Positions 54,423 to 63,322 of a stretch of 64,000 bases of DNA are shown here, in pieces. Below the pieces are notes generated by a model, which saw only the letters and a program-made list of their open reading frames with translations, made no database searches and was not told the origin of the DNA. Position numbers and translations under genes: made by a program. Each line of letters opens with the position of its first letter. Within the stretch, counting starts at the first letter, position 1. This DNA comes from Clostridiales bacterium (GTDB taxonomy: Bacteria > Bacillota > Clostridia > Saccharofermentanales > Saccharofermentanaceae), in contig JAGCVX010000016.1 of assembly GCA_017962145.1 (NCBI GenBank), positions 44,946 through 108,945 of the forward strand, in the 5' to 3' direction.

Positions 54423-56375
54423 ATGGCAATGGTTCAGAAGAAGAATGTCGAAGACTTGAACGTTTCCGGCAAAAGAGTCATCGTTCGTGTGGACTTTAAC
54501 GTACCGCTCGACAAGAAGACAGGTGAAATTACAGACGATAAGAGAATCAAGGGTGCTCTCCCGACGATCAAATATCTCGTAGATAACAACGCGAAGGTAA
54601 TCCTGGTTTCTCACCTGGGTCGCCCGAAGAATGGACCGGAGCCGGCATTCTCCATGAAGCCCGCTGCTGATCGTCTGGCAGAGCTGATCGGTAAGCCGGT
54701 TACACTGGCTGCTGACGTTATCGGCGAAGATGCAAAGGCTAAGGCTGCTGCTCTTAAAGAGGGCGAGATCCTCATGCTCGAGAATGTTCGTTTCCACAAG
54801 GAAGAAACAAAGAATGATCCGAAGTTCGCTGCAGAGCTCGCTTCTATGGCTGACCTCTACGTAAACGACGCTTTCGGTACAGCACATCGTGCTCACGCTT
54901 CTACAGCAGGTCTGGCAAACTTCCTGCCGTCTGCTTCCGGTTACCTCATCGAGAAGGAGATCAAGTTCATCGGTGGTGCTCTGGCTAACCCGGCTCGTCC
55001 GTTCGTAGCTATCCTCGGTGGTGCTAAGGTTTCCGATAAGATCGGCGTAATCACAAACCTGATGGATAAGGCTGATACGATCATCATCGGTGGTGGTATG
55101 GCTTACACATTTATCGCTGCTCAGGGCGGTACGATCGGTAACTCCCTCTTCGAGGCGGATAAAGTAGATCTGGCTAAGGATCTTCTTGCTAAGGCTCAGG
55201 AGAAGGGCGTAAAACTGCTCCTGCCGGAAGATACAGTTGTTGCTGATAACTTCGCTGCAGATGCAAACAGCCAGATCGTTCCTACAATGGAGATCCCGGA
55301 TGGTTGGGAAGGCCTCGACATCGGACCGAAGACCATCGAGAAGTTCTCTGCTGAGATCAAGGCTGCTAAGACCGTTATCTGGAATGGTCCTGCTGGCGTA
55401 TTCGAATTCGAAAAGTTCGCAGTTGGTACAAAGGCTCTTGCTCAGGCTATCGCTGAGTCCGACGCGATCTCCATCATCGGTGGTGGTGACTCCGCTGCTG
55501 CTATCGAGAAGCTCGGCTATGCTGACAAGGTAACACACATCTCCACAGGTGGTGGTGCTTCCCTCGAGTTCATCGAAGGTAAGGTTCTCCCGGGTATTGA
55601 CTGCCTGAACGATAAGGAAATCGGCAGAACATTTGCTGCCGGTAACTGGAAGATGAACTGCGGTATCCCGGCTGATGCTGTTAAGCTCATCGAAGAGCTC
55701 AAGCCGCTCGTTAAGGACGCTACAGCTAAGATCGCTCTCGGCGTTCCGGCTACTGCTCTGGCTGCTGCTGTTGAAGCTACCGCTTACACAAACATCAAGA
55801 TCGCTGCTCAGAACTGCCACTTCGAAGAGAAGGGTGCATTCACAGGCGAGATCTCCCCGCTGTGGCTGGCTAAGATGGGCGTTACATACTGCATCATCGG
55901 TCACTCCGAGCGTCGTGAGTACAACGCTGAGACAGACGAGACAGTTAACAAGAAGGCTCTGGCTCTTCTGAAGTACGGCGTAAAGCCGATCATCTGCTGC
56001 GGTGAGTCCCTGGCTCAGCGTGAAGCAGGCGAGACCTTCGACTGGATCAAGGGTCAGATCGTTGCTGCTTTCAAGGATATCCCGGCTGACAAGCTCTGCC
56101 AGATCACCATCGCTTACGAGCCGATCTGGGCTATCGGCACAGGCAAGACTGCTACAGACGAGCAGGCTGAAGAAGTCTGCAAGTTCATCCGTGGCATCAT
56201 CGCTGAGCTCTACTGCGAGAAGTGCGCAGCTGCTATGACCATCCAGTATGGTGGATCCTGCAACGCTGGCAACGCAGCTGGTCTCTTTGCTCAGGCTGAC
56301 ATCAACGGCGGTCTCGTCGGCGGTGCTTCCCTGAAGGCTCAGGACTTCTCCGTAATCTGCAACGCTGCTAAGTAA
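54423..56375 (+). CDS. pgk-tpiA: Phosphoglycerate kinase - triosephosphate isomerase fusion
   Basis: 650 residues in one frame. Start at the ATG of 54423, ten bases after AGGAG; the GTG at 54414 is too close to that site. Residues 1-399 are complete [30 protein letters not shown], the [10 protein letters not shown] loop and [13 protein letters not shown] near the end. From about 404, AAGNWKMN starts a complete TPI with the catalytic Lys of NWKMN, His and Glu in GHSERR and [11 protein letters not shown], and a C-terminal [10 protein letters not shown] and GLVGGASL phosphate loop. Both enzymes act in glycolysis. Such fusions are known in Thermotoga and some other bacteria. Strong GCT/GTT codon bias suggests high expression. 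No gapdh is beside it. Confidence 0.97.
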   Translation: MAMVQKKNVEDLNVSGKRVIVRVDFNVPLDKKTGEITDDKRIKGALPTIKYLVDNNAKVILVSHLGRPKNGPEPAFSMKPAADRLAELIGKPVTLAADVIGEDAKAKAAALKEGEILMLENVRFHKEETKNDPKFAAELASMADLYVNDAFGTAHRAHASTAGLANFLPSASGYLIEKEIKFIGGALANPARPFVAILGGAKVSDKIGVITNLMDKADTIIIGGGMAYTFIAAQGGTIGNSLFEADKVDLAKDLLAKAQEKGVKLLLPEDTVVADNFAADANSQIVPTMEIPDGWEGLDIGPKTIEKFSAEIKAAKTVIWNGPAGVFEFEKFAVGTKALAQAIAESDAISIIGGGDSAAAIEKLGYADKVTHISTGGGASLEFIEGKVLPGIDCLNDKEIGRTFAAGNWKMNCGIPADAVKLIEELKPLVKDATAKIALGVPATALAAAVEATAYTNIKIAAQNCHFEEKGAFTGEISPLWLAKMGVTYCIIGHSERREYNAETDETVNKKALALLKYGVKPIICCGESLAQREAGETFDWIKGQIVAAFKDIPADKLCQITIAYEPIWAIGTGKTATDEQAEEVCKFIRGIIAELYCEKCAAAMTIQYGGSCNAGNAAGLFAQADINGGLVGGASLKAQDFSVICNAAK

Positions 56376-56410
56376 TTAGAGAGTTTCGGAAGAAAACCAA
56401 AACAAAGCTA

Positions 56411-56450
56411 TGAGGGCTGCCTCACCTGACGGTGGGGCAGTCTTTTTTTT
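56411..56450 (+). terminator. Terminator after the PGK-TPI gene
   Basis: GGGCTGCCTCACC and GGTGGGGCAGTC form an imperfect stem around TGAC, followed by TTTTTTTT. Confidence 0.9.
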
Positions 56451-56477
56451 GAAAGCAAGTCATGCGCGTGGTAGAAT
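56449..56477 (+). promoter_or_regulatory. Promoter of the transglutaminase-like gene
   Basis: TTGAAA (56449-56454) begins at the terminator's T-run; after 17 bases an extended TGGTAGAAT gives the -10 box (56472-56477). Confidence 0.65.
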
Positions 56478-56515
56478 ACAAATTAATTTATATACTCTTT
56501 AAAGGAGAGCAACCT

Positions 56516-58810
56516 ATGATCTTAAAGAAGTATCTGGCGTGCATCTTGAGCACCGCGTTTATATTGCCCGCATCCCTCGGGATGCTGAAAGAACCGCTTC
56601 GCGCGGATTCGACTTCCGACGAAAAGATCGAGACACAGACTTTTGATTCTTCGGAGATCGCGGTCGATTATGCTCTGGAAGACTCCGAGCTTTCGGTAAG
56701 CTATAAGATCTTCACCCCGGAGACGGTCCAGGCGATCTACGACACTTGCATGAGTTTCGGGAAGGCCGTGGATATCAGCTCCTATAACATCCCCTGGCCG
56801 GGAAACGCCGAGATTTGGGAGGATCTGCAGTCGATCCGAAGTGATTTTCCGGAGCTCTTCTACGTGGATTATTTTTCCATTTCCGGCGGAAGTACTGTCA
56901 ATTCGATCCTGATCGAATATTCCTGCACCGAGTCGCAGCGCGATACGATGATGAACAGCATCAACGCCGAGGCGGCCAAGGCACTATCTCAGATCGATTC
57001 GAATATGACGGACTGGCAGAAGGTTTTAGTCCTTCATGACTGGCTGGCCGACCACATCACATACGGATCCCGTGATCATGCATATGACATCTACGGTGCA
57101 TTTGTATTGGGAACCTGTGTATGCGAAGGATATGCCAAAGCTTTTACTTATCTGGCCAGACGTGTCGGGATCCAGAGCTATTTTGCATCCAGTGCGGCGA
57201 TGAGTCACGCCTGGAATGTTGTTCTGGTAGACGGGAAATACTATAACGTAGATGTGACCTGGGACGATCCGACAGCAGATCTTCTCGGTCGTGTCGAGCA
57301 CTCCTATCTGCTTTTAGATAACGAGAGCATGAAGAAAGTGGACGGAAGCCACTTGGCGGCCGATAATATCGACCCGAATCTTCTTACCAACAAGGACTTT
57401 ACTTCGGCAAAGTGGAAAGGTGTCTCAAGCATCATCTCCTACTACAAAGGCGAATGGTTCTTCTCACGTTGGACCGGTTCGAGCTCGTATACCACATTGA
57501 TCTGCAAGTCGAGCAACATCCTCACTAACGCAGGCAGCACGATCGTGTCGCTTCCGGCTGAAAAGGGAAGATGGAATGTCGATACGTATTCATTTATCAC
57601 TTCGTCTTTCGCGAGACCGGAGCGCTATAATCACTATCTGATCTATAACACAAATTCAACGATCGAATATATCGATCTGGATTCGTCCGACTACGCTCCG
57701 CAGGTGATGTACGATACTTCGGAGATTCCGTATCTGAGTCCGTCCGCCTACGTATGGCTTTATGAGTTTACCGTGGAAGGGGACGAGCTGCATTATTGTG
57801 TTTACTACGAAAGAGCGGAATCCCGTTCGATCCAGGTCCTGCCCAATATTCTGAGTCAGACCGATCCTGAACCGGACCCGGATCCGATCATCCCTGATCC
57901 GGTAAAGCCCGATCCGGTGAACCCTGACCCGGTCAATCCGGATCCTGTCAATCCGGACCCGGTGAACCCTGATCCGACTAACCCCGATCCTACTAACCCT
58001 GATCCGACGAATCCGGATCCGACCAACCCGGAGCCGACGACACCTTCTCCGGAACCGGCCAAAGATGCATCTTTTGAAGAGTTTGTTGAAAGACTTTACA
58101 CTGTTGCTCTCGGTCGTGCTTCTGAAGCAGACGGCAAAGCCTACTGGGTCGAGCAGGTCGTAAAGAACGGATTTACCGGCGCAGACTGCGCACGGTTCTT
58201 CCTTTTGGATGCACCTGAGTTCATGAACAGAAAGCTTCCGGACGATCAGTTTGTGGAAGTTTTGTACCAGACTTTCTTCGGCCGTGCATCTGAAGCGGAC
58301 GGTAAGGCATACTGGCTGGGACGCCTCAGTTCCGGCGCATCGAAGGCAGATCTCGTAAATGACTTTATCGAGTCTACTGAGTGGTGCAATATCTGTGCGA
58401 CCTACGGCGTAAAGTCCGGCGCGGTCTACCACAAAGCAACGGTTGCGTCGAAAAATGCAGTGAAGTTTGCGACACGTCTTTACACCTGCTGCCTTGGAAG
58501 AGATCCGGAAGAAGAGGGCCTTTCGTACTGGTCGCTGGCGCTTACCAACCTTGACGCGACCGGCTATCAGGCAGCAAGTCTGTTCTTTACTCTTCCTGAA
58601 TTTGTAGGCTTAAAGACTACGAACGAGGAGTATCTGAGAAGACTGTATACGACGTTCATGGGACGTGATCCGGAAGCAGACGGGTTTGCCTACTGGCTCG
58701 GACTTTTAAACGGCGGCACAGACAGAAACGATGTCATGAAAGCATTTGCCGGATGCCCTGAATTCCAGGAGATATGTAATTCTTACGGTATCGTCCGTGG
58801 TGATATATAA
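56516..58810 (+). CDS. Secreted transglutaminase-like protein with proline-repeat linker and DUF4214 repeats
   Basis: 764 residues from the ATG at 56516 (AAAGGAG eight bases before). A signal peptide covers about 1-28. The transglutaminase-like domain has Cys in GTCVCEGYAKAFTYL (near 200), His in SHAWNVV (near 230) and Asp in DVTWDDP (near 246). After a beta-rich stretch comes a PDPVNPDP/PDPTNPDP linker (about 451-510), then four DUF4214 units (about 520-764) each with LYxxxxGRxxExxGxxYW. DUF4214 is often found on exported surface proteins. The protein may be a cysteine peptidase or a cross-linking enzyme; the repeat region could bind a surface ligand. Confidence 0.85.
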   Translation: MILKKYLACILSTAFILPASLGMLKEPLRADSTSDEKIETQTFDSSEIAVDYALEDSELSVSYKIFTPETVQAIYDTCMSFGKAVDISSYNIPWPGNAEIWEDLQSIRSDFPELFYVDYFSISGGSTVNSILIEYSCTESQRDTMMNSINAEAAKALSQIDSNMTDWQKVLVLHDWLADHITYGSRDHAYDIYGAFVLGTCVCEGYAKAFTYLARRVGIQSYFASSAAMSHAWNVVLVDGKYYNVDVTWDDPTADLLGRVEHSYLLLDNESMKKVDGSHLAADNIDPNLLTNKDFTSAKWKGVSSIISYYKGEWFFSRWTGSSSYTTLICKSSNILTNAGSTIVSLPAEKGRWNVDTYSFITSSFARPERYNHYLIYNTNSTIEYIDLDSSDYAPQVMYDTSEIPYLSPSAYVWLYEFTVEGDELHYCVYYERAESRSIQVLPNILSQTDPEPDPDPIIPDPVKPDPVNPDPVNPDPVNPDPVNPDPTNPDPTNPDPTNPDPTNPEPTTPSPEPAKDASFEEFVERLYTVALGRASEADGKAYWVEQVVKNGFTGADCARFFLLDAPEFMNRKLPDDQFVEVLYQTFFGRASEADGKAYWLGRLSSGASKADLVNDFIESTEWCNICATYGVKSGAVYHKATVASKNAVKFATRLYTCCLGRDPEEEGLSYWSLALTNLDATGYQAASLFFTLPEFVGLKTTNEEYLRRLYTTFMGRDPEADGFAYWLGLLNGGTDRNDVMKAFAGCPEFQEICNSYGIVRGDI
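57868..58045 (+). repeat. Tandem repeat encoding the PDPxNPDP linker
   Basis: About 10-12 short units of GATCCGGTGAACCC type and their variants, with changed third bases. Early units give PDPV(K/N), later ones PDPTN. Third-base differences show that selection held the protein sequence while the DNA units diverged. Confidence 0.9.
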
Positions 58811-58840
58811 TAGTATCAAACAGTAAGGAGCGTGATGAGT

Positions 58841-59563
58841 ATGTTCTGGGAGATTCTTTACAGCTATGGTCTTATAATCTCGGTCGTCATGATGGTCATC
58901 AGTATGATCATCAGCGCAAACTGCAAAATGACCTTTTCGAGATACAGTAAAAAGATGGCTTCAAACGGACTGACCGGTGCGGCTGCAGCGCAGGCGATCC
59001 TCAGTGCGTATGGAGTAAATGACGTCACGATCCATCACATCAGCGGTAATCTGACGGACAACTATTCGCCGAAGGATAAGACCCTGAACCTTTCGGATTC
59101 GGTATATGGCAGTTCTTCGATCGCGGCGATCGGTGTTGCGGCACATGAGTGCGGACACGCGATCCAGCACAACGTGGGATTCGTTCCGAACAAGATCCGC
59201 TCGGCACTGGTTCCGGGTGCGAATATCGGTTCGAGATTCGGTCCTTATATAGCGATCATCGGTGCCATGATGATGGGTTATCTGGATACTGCCGGAAATA
59301 ACGGGATCGGAACGATCATCTTCTATCTTGGTATCATCATGTTCTCGCTGGCCGTTCTTTTCTATCTGGTAACGCTTCCGGTCGAGCTCGATGCATCCAG
59401 AAGAGCTTTAAAGATCATCAAGAACGACGGACTTCTGGCTTCTTCTGAGGTCGGCGGTGCCAGAAAAGTCCTTTCCGCGGCTGCCATGACATATATCGCT
59501 GCGGCTGCTTCTGCGATCATCACTCTCCTGAGACTGATCTCCTACGGAAGGAGAAGACGTTGA
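58841..59563 (+). CDS. Membrane zinc metallopeptidase (YugP-like)
   Basis: 240 residues from the ATG at 58841, ten bases after TAAGGAG; ATG 58835 and GTG 58832 are alternatives. A helix at the N-terminus, then GVAAHECGHAIQHNVG with the HExxH zinc site (near 108), further helices (about 130-150, 165-190, 212-232). LPVELDASRRAL supplies the third-ligand Glu and Asp context of YugP proteins. A membrane-bound peptidase of unknown target; conserved widely in Firmicutes. It follows the transglutaminase-like gene by 30 bases and precedes a terminator. Confidence 0.85.
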   Translation: MFWEILYSYGLIISVVMMVISMIISANCKMTFSRYSKKMASNGLTGAAAAQAILSAYGVNDVTIHHISGNLTDNYSPKDKTLNLSDSVYGSSSIAAIGVAAHECGHAIQHNVGFVPNKIRSALVPGANIGSRFGPYIAIIGAMMMGYLDTAGNNGIGTIIFYLGIIMFSLAVLFYLVTLPVELDASRRALKIIKNDGLLASSEVGGARKVLSAAAMTYIAAAASAIITLLRLISYGRRRR

Positions 59564-59583
59564 GCATTTCAAACAGAAACCGA

Positions 59584-59617
59584 AAGGACTGCTTCCGAAA
59601 GGTCGCAGTCCTTTTTT
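59584..59617 (+). terminator. Terminator after the zinc peptidase gene
   Basis: AAGGACTGC and GCAGTCCTT pair perfectly around TTCCGAAAGGTC-type loop, followed by TTTT. Confidence 0.9.
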
Positions 59618-59633
59618 CTAGACTTCTGATATG

Positions 59634-59663
59634 TTGACTTTCCCCCCTGTTTAGATGTAGTAT
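59634..59663 (+). promoter_or_regulatory. Promoter of tyrS
   Basis: TTGACT (59634-59639) and TAGTAT (59658-59663), 18 bases apart. The leader is only about 40 bases, so there is no room for a T-box element. Confidence 0.6.
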
Positions 59664-59709
59664 TAGCAAGCCTGCATTTCAGGCGAAATATTATATATAG
59701 GAGGAAATA

Positions 59710-60957
59710 ATGATGTCCGAAGAAACGTACCAAAATGTATTTGATGTGTTGGAGGCACGTGGTTATGTAGCCCAGACGACGCATCGTGAAGAAATCTACA
59801 ATCTGTTAAGTAAGCCGGGTGTCACCTTCTATATCGGCTTTGACCCGACCGCAGACAGCCTGCACGTAGGCCATTTCGTACAGATGATGGTTATGAGCCA
59901 CATGCAGAAAGCAGGCCACCGTCCGATCGCCCTGATGGGTGGCGGTACCGGTATGATCGGTGACCCGACAGGCCGTTCTGACATGCGTCAGATGCTGACT
60001 CGTGAGACGATCGACCACAACGTCGAGTGCTTCAAGAAGCAGATGGGCAAGGTCGTAGACTTTTCCGACGGAAAAGCTCTGATCGTAAATAACGGTGACT
60101 GGCTCCTGCCGCTGAACTACATCGAGTTCTTAAGAGATGTAGGACCGCACTTCTCCGTAAACCGCATGCTCACTTTCGAGTGCTACAAGCAGCGTCTGGA
60201 GAGAGGTCTTTCTTTCCTCGAGTTCAACTACATGCTGCTGCAGAGCTACGACTTCCTGTACCTGTACCAGAAATACAACTGCCAGCTCGAGCTCGGCGGT
60301 GACGACCAGTGGTCGAATATCCTCGGCGGCGTAGAACTGATCCGTCGTAAGGAACATGGCGAGGCTTTCGGTCTGACATTTACACTTCTTACCAACAGCG
60401 AAGGCAAGAAGATGGGTAAGACCGCAAAGGGCGCTGTATGGCTTGATCCGAATAAGACCACACCTTTCGATTTCTACCAGTACTGGAGAAATGTCGAGGA
60501 TGCAGACGTTATCAAGTGCCTGAAGCTTCTGACTTTCGTATCTCTCGAAGAGATCGAAGAATACGCTAAGCTCACTGATGCAGCGATCAACGAAGCTAAG
60601 AAGAGACTGGCTTTTGAAGTTACCAAGATCGTACACGGCGAAGAGACCGCACTGGCTGTAAAGAAGCAGGCAGAGGATCTTTTCGAGAAGGGCGGACGCT
60701 CTGACGATATGGCAACGACCGCGATCGCAGCGGACCGTCTCTCCGGTGACGGACTTTCGCTCCTGGATCTTCTCGTTGAGACCAAGCTCACACCTTCCAA
60801 GGGTGAGGCCCGCCGCATGATCCAGCAGAAGGGTATCTACCTCAACGATGTAGCGATCGAGGATGTTTACTACATGCTGACTGAAAAGGATTTCACCAAC
60901 GGTGAAGCTTTCCTCAGAAAGGGCAAGAAGGTACACCACCGTCTGACCATCGGCTGA
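59710..60957 (+). CDS. tyrS: Tyrosyl-tRNA synthetase
   Basis: 415 residues. Class I: HVGHF (HIGH form, near residue 46), DPTGRSDMR and KMGKTAKG as the KMSKS loop (near 237). YMLLQSYDF and GGDDQWSNI are the tyrosine-binding region. The C-terminal S4 domain (about 350-415) includes [15 protein letters not shown]. Charges tRNA-Tyr. TAGGAGG precedes the start; the second ATG is three bases inside. Highly expressed type codon use. No T-box leader, unusual for a Firmicute synthetase gene. Confidence 0.97.
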   Translation: MMSEETYQNVFDVLEARGYVAQTTHREEIYNLLSKPGVTFYIGFDPTADSLHVGHFVQMMVMSHMQKAGHRPIALMGGGTGMIGDPTGRSDMRQMLTRETIDHNVECFKKQMGKVVDFSDGKALIVNNGDWLLPLNYIEFLRDVGPHFSVNRMLTFECYKQRLERGLSFLEFNYMLLQSYDFLYLYQKYNCQLELGGDDQWSNILGGVELIRRKEHGEAFGLTFTLLTNSEGKKMGKTAKGAVWLDPNKTTPFDFYQYWRNVEDADVIKCLKLLTFVSLEEIEEYAKLTDAAINEAKKRLAFEVTKIVHGEETALAVKKQAEDLFEKGGRSDDMATTAIAADRLSGDGLSLLDLLVETKLTPSKGEARRMIQQKGIYLNDVAIEDVYYMLTEKDFTNGEAFLRKGKKVHHRLTIG

Positions 60958-60986
60958 GATCGTACCGAATAGTTAAGATTTCAAGT

Positions 60987-61013
60987 AGGGCTGTCTTTGT
61001 GGCAGCCCTATTC
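60987..61013 (+). terminator. Terminator after tyrS
   Basis: AGGGCTGTC and GGCAGCCCT form a stem around TTTGT, followed by ATTCTT. Moderately strong. Confidence 0.75.
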
Positions 61014-61055
61014 TTATGCTACAATCGTAAAGAGAACAACATGGGGGTAGAAAAC

Positions 61056-61820
61056 ATGAAGACCTGTCGGTTTTGTATGCATGAACAGGAAAGCGGTGCA
61101 TTCTGCGAAGCGTGCGGATCGCCATTTCCTGCGGATAAGGTGGATTTCACCAGCGGACCGGAAGATCTATCTGCTCCTTTGATGGCGGCAGATCCGGCTC
61201 TCGATCCGGAAACTCCCGCTCAGCCGGCCGAACCGGCACCGGCAGAACAACCGCCGGTTCAAGATACGCCTTTGGAAAATGCACCTTCGGAAGAAGCTCC
61301 TGCTGAAAATGCACCGGAGCCTGAGGATGCGCAGCAACCGCAGGAATCCCAGCCGGAAGAAGAAAAGAAGATCATCTACTCGGCTTTTGAAAGAGGCGAG
61401 ACGGTCTATGCACGAAGCACCGGCAAGATCTCTACAAACAACCCCGCATTCGCAGCGCCTGCCGTGAATCCCCAGAATACCCAGAATGCCCAGACTGCAG
61501 GGCAGAATACCCAAAGCGGAGCTGCTAAAGCCGCACCTCTTCCCGTAGGAAAATCAGCTGCGGAACGGTATTCGACGCTCCAGAAAGTGGTTACCGGTTC
61601 GTATATTGCCCAGATCATACTGTTGTTTTTCTGCTGTGCATCAAATATCTTCTCGCTGATCCTGATCTTTTTTGCGAACCGGAATATGACGGAAGTCAAG
61701 CGTGGCACGGCTTTTGACCCGGAACATAACGCGACCATGGCCAAGCGCCAGCTGATCGCCTGCTGGGTTTTACACGCTTTTTCATTCATTGTTCTGTTTA
61801 TCATGGTTCTATTTCTGTGA
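61056..61820 (+). CDS. Zinc-ribbon membrane protein with proline/glutamate-rich linker
   Basis: 254 residues from the ATG at 61056; an ATG at 61041 is also possible. CRFCMHEQESGAFCEACG at the N-terminus is a four-Cys ribbon, followed by a long P/A/E/Q-rich region (about 28-185) with repeated PAE/APxE units, then two helices (about 188-212 and 228-252) at the C-terminus. It parallels the protein at 49557-50471 in plan but not in sequence. No enzyme motif. The linker would hold the ribbon well away from the membrane on the cytoplasmic side. Confidence 0.75.
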   Translation: MKTCRFCMHEQESGAFCEACGSPFPADKVDFTSGPEDLSAPLMAADPALDPETPAQPAEPAPAEQPPVQDTPLENAPSEEAPAENAPEPEDAQQPQESQPEEEKKIIYSAFERGETVYARSTGKISTNNPAFAAPAVNPQNTQNAQTAGQNTQSGAAKAAPLPVGKSAAERYSTLQKVVTGSYIAQIILLFFCCASNIFSLILIFFANRNMTEVKRGTAFDPEHNATMAKRQLIACWVLHAFSFIVLFIMVLFL

Positions 61821-61859
61821 CAGCGGATTTGTCAAAATGTTGAAAAAGGTGTATCTTAG

Positions 61860-61888
61860 TTGACAGATACAGTAATTTTACGCATACT
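61860..61888 (+). promoter_or_regulatory. Promoter of acidic lipoprotein gene 1
   Basis: TTGACA (61860-61865), 17 bases, then CATACT (61883-61888), 32 bases before the start. Confidence 0.65.
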
Positions 61889-61920
61889 GATATTTACTTC
61901 GATTACAGGAGGATTGAGAA

Positions 61921-62415
61921 ATGAAAGTAGTTAAGAAGGTAGTAGCAGTAGCTCTCGTACTGACAATGGTATTGTCTCTGGCTGGTTGCTCTAAGAAGGT
62001 AACAGACAAGAAGACATTTAAGGCAGCTGTGGAAAAGTGCGATTATGACGATGACAACGTTGATGAGTACGATCCAGATGATAAGGACATCAAGAAGGCG
62101 TTCCGTTTCCATGAAGACGATATCTATGCATATCTCGTAATCTTCAAGGATAAGGATGATGCTAAGGATTACGTAGATGATTACTACGATGATGCCAAGG
62201 ACGATGTTGATGATGGTGATTTCGAAGGTTCCGTTAAGAAGAGCGGCCTTTTCACCAAGAAGATCACAATCAACGGCGAGTTTGATGAATCTGACAGAGA
62301 ATTCTACGGTGTCATGATTCAGGACGGCACAACAGTTGTTTGGGTTTACACATATGACAACGGTAAGAGTGCTGTTAAGGACGTTAACGCTCTCGTTAAG
62401 GCAATGGGTTACTAA
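61921..62415 (+). CDS. Highly acidic small lipoprotein 1
   Basis: 164 residues. The signal ends LSLAGC, a perfect lipobox with Cys at about 23. The mature part is rich in Asp (about a quarter of residues 40-105), with runs such as DYDDDNVDEYDPDDKD and YVDDYYDDAKDD. It ends in KAMGY. A duplicate with the same signal and end (KELGY) lies at 62593-63084, so they form a tandem paralogue pair. Such acidity would suit cation binding or repulsion at the surface; function unknown. TACAGGAGG gives the ribosome site. Confidence 0.8.
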   Translation: MKVVKKVVAVALVLTMVLSLAGCSKKVTDKKTFKAAVEKCDYDDDNVDEYDPDDKDIKKAFRFHEDDIYAYLVIFKDKDDAKDYVDDYYDDAKDDVDDGDFEGSVKKSGLFTKKITINGEFDESDREFYGVMIQDGTTVVWVYTYDNGKSAVKDVNALVKAMGY

Positions 62416-62438
62416 TACCTGTCTAAATTGATTTATCG

Positions 62439-62474
62439 AAAGGCTGTTTCCTGGTGTAGGAAGCAGCCTTTTTC
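62439..62474 (+). terminator. Terminator after acidic lipoprotein gene 1
   Basis: AAAGGCTGTTTCC and GGAAGCAGCCTTT pair around TGGTGTA, followed by TTC. Confidence 0.85.
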
Positions 62475-62503
62475 TATTGCCGATGAGCGAAAAGTAAAGA
62501 ATC

Positions 62504-62532
62504 TTGATTATTCACAGCTTGTCGGGTACAAT
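62504..62532 (+). promoter_or_regulatory. Promoter of acidic lipoprotein gene 2
   Basis: TTGATT (62504-62509), 17 bases, then TACAAT (62527-62532). Confidence 0.6.
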
Positions 62533-62592
62533 CAAGTGCATTACAAGGGGTAATAAAATAGAAGGTAGATATATTTAGTTAGGAGAACGGGT

Positions 62593-63084
62593 ATGAAAAC
62601 AGTAAAGAAGTTAGTCGCAACAGTGCTGGTCCTGACCATGGCACTTTCTCTTGCGGCCTGCGGCGAGCCGAAGAAGATCTCCGGAGTCCAGTTCAAGCAG
62701 ATCCTCGAGAAGAACGAATACATGTGCGAGCAGGACAACGATGAGACAGGTACGGAAGTATCTTATGTCGCTATGGATTCGGATTTCGATGTAGTCGTTA
62801 TGTATGACCTCTACAGAAGCAAGTCCGACGCGAAAGAATTCTACGATGCTGCATACGATACATTTAAAGACGCAAAGGATGCAGGTGAGTTCACCGGTTC
62901 TTTTACCAAGACCACAGGAAAGTTCTCTGCAAAGGGTACTTTCAAAAACAACAGCAAATTCGACGGTGACATGTATATGGTAATCATCAAGTCGGATGCG
63001 ATGGTCATCGTCGTTATGACCCAGGATATCGGAGAGGATACGGTAAAGAAAGCCGATACGATCCTGAAGGAGCTGGGGTACTGA
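62593..63084 (+). CDS. Small lipoprotein 2, paralogue of the acidic lipoprotein
   Basis: 163 residues. The signal ends LSLAACG, a lipobox with Cys near 22. The mature part begins PKKISGVQFKQILEKNEY, comparable with DKKTFKAAVEKCDY of the first copy, and has an AxEFYDAAYDTFKDAKD helix where the first has DAKDYVDDYYDDAK. It is less acidic, so the copies have diverged. Each has its own promoter and terminator, so they can be regulated apart. AGGAGAACGGGT precedes the start. No known family or function. Confidence 0.8.
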   Translation: MKTVKKLVATVLVLTMALSLAACGEPKKISGVQFKQILEKNEYMCEQDNDETGTEVSYVAMDSDFDVVVMYDLYRSKSDAKEFYDAAYDTFKDAKDAGEFTGSFTKTTGKFSAKGTFKNNSKFDGDMYMVIIKSDAMVIVVMTQDIGEDTVKKADTILKELGY

Positions 63085-63150
63085 TACCGGCCGAAGTGCA
63101 TTTCGGAAGGCATATCTTTCCTTCCGGATACATGAAAAACAAAGATCCGT

Positions 63151-63185
63151 AACTGCCTTGCCTTCGGGGAAGGCAGTTTTTTCTT
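63151..63185 (+). terminator. Terminator after lipoprotein 2, upstream of rpsL
   Basis: AACTGCCTT and AAGGCAGTT form a perfect nine-base stem around GCCTTCGGGG, followed by TTTTC. It isolates the str operon from the lipoprotein genes. Confidence 0.92.
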
Positions 63186-63215
63186 GAAGAATCGGGCAGA
63201 ATCTTCAAAAATCAG

Positions 63216-63244
63216 TTGCCAAGCGGTAAATAGGGTGATATACT
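63216..63244 (+). promoter_or_regulatory. Promoter of the str operon
   Basis: TTGCCA (63216-63221), 17 bases, then TATACT (63239-63244), 78 bases before rpsL. A stem AAAACGG/CCGTTTT (63257-63286) lies in the leader. Confidence 0.8.
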
Positions 63245-63322
63245 AAGTTGCCCGACAAAACGGGGTTTCTTTTTGTGCGCCGTTTTATCGAGACTATTAC
63301 TATTATGAAAGGAGATGTATTG

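Noticed and set aside
54405..55904. Long open frame on the minus strand opposite the PGK-TPI gene
   Set aside because: Opposite a certain, highly biased gene; the serine/leucine-rich composition comes from antisense GCT codons.
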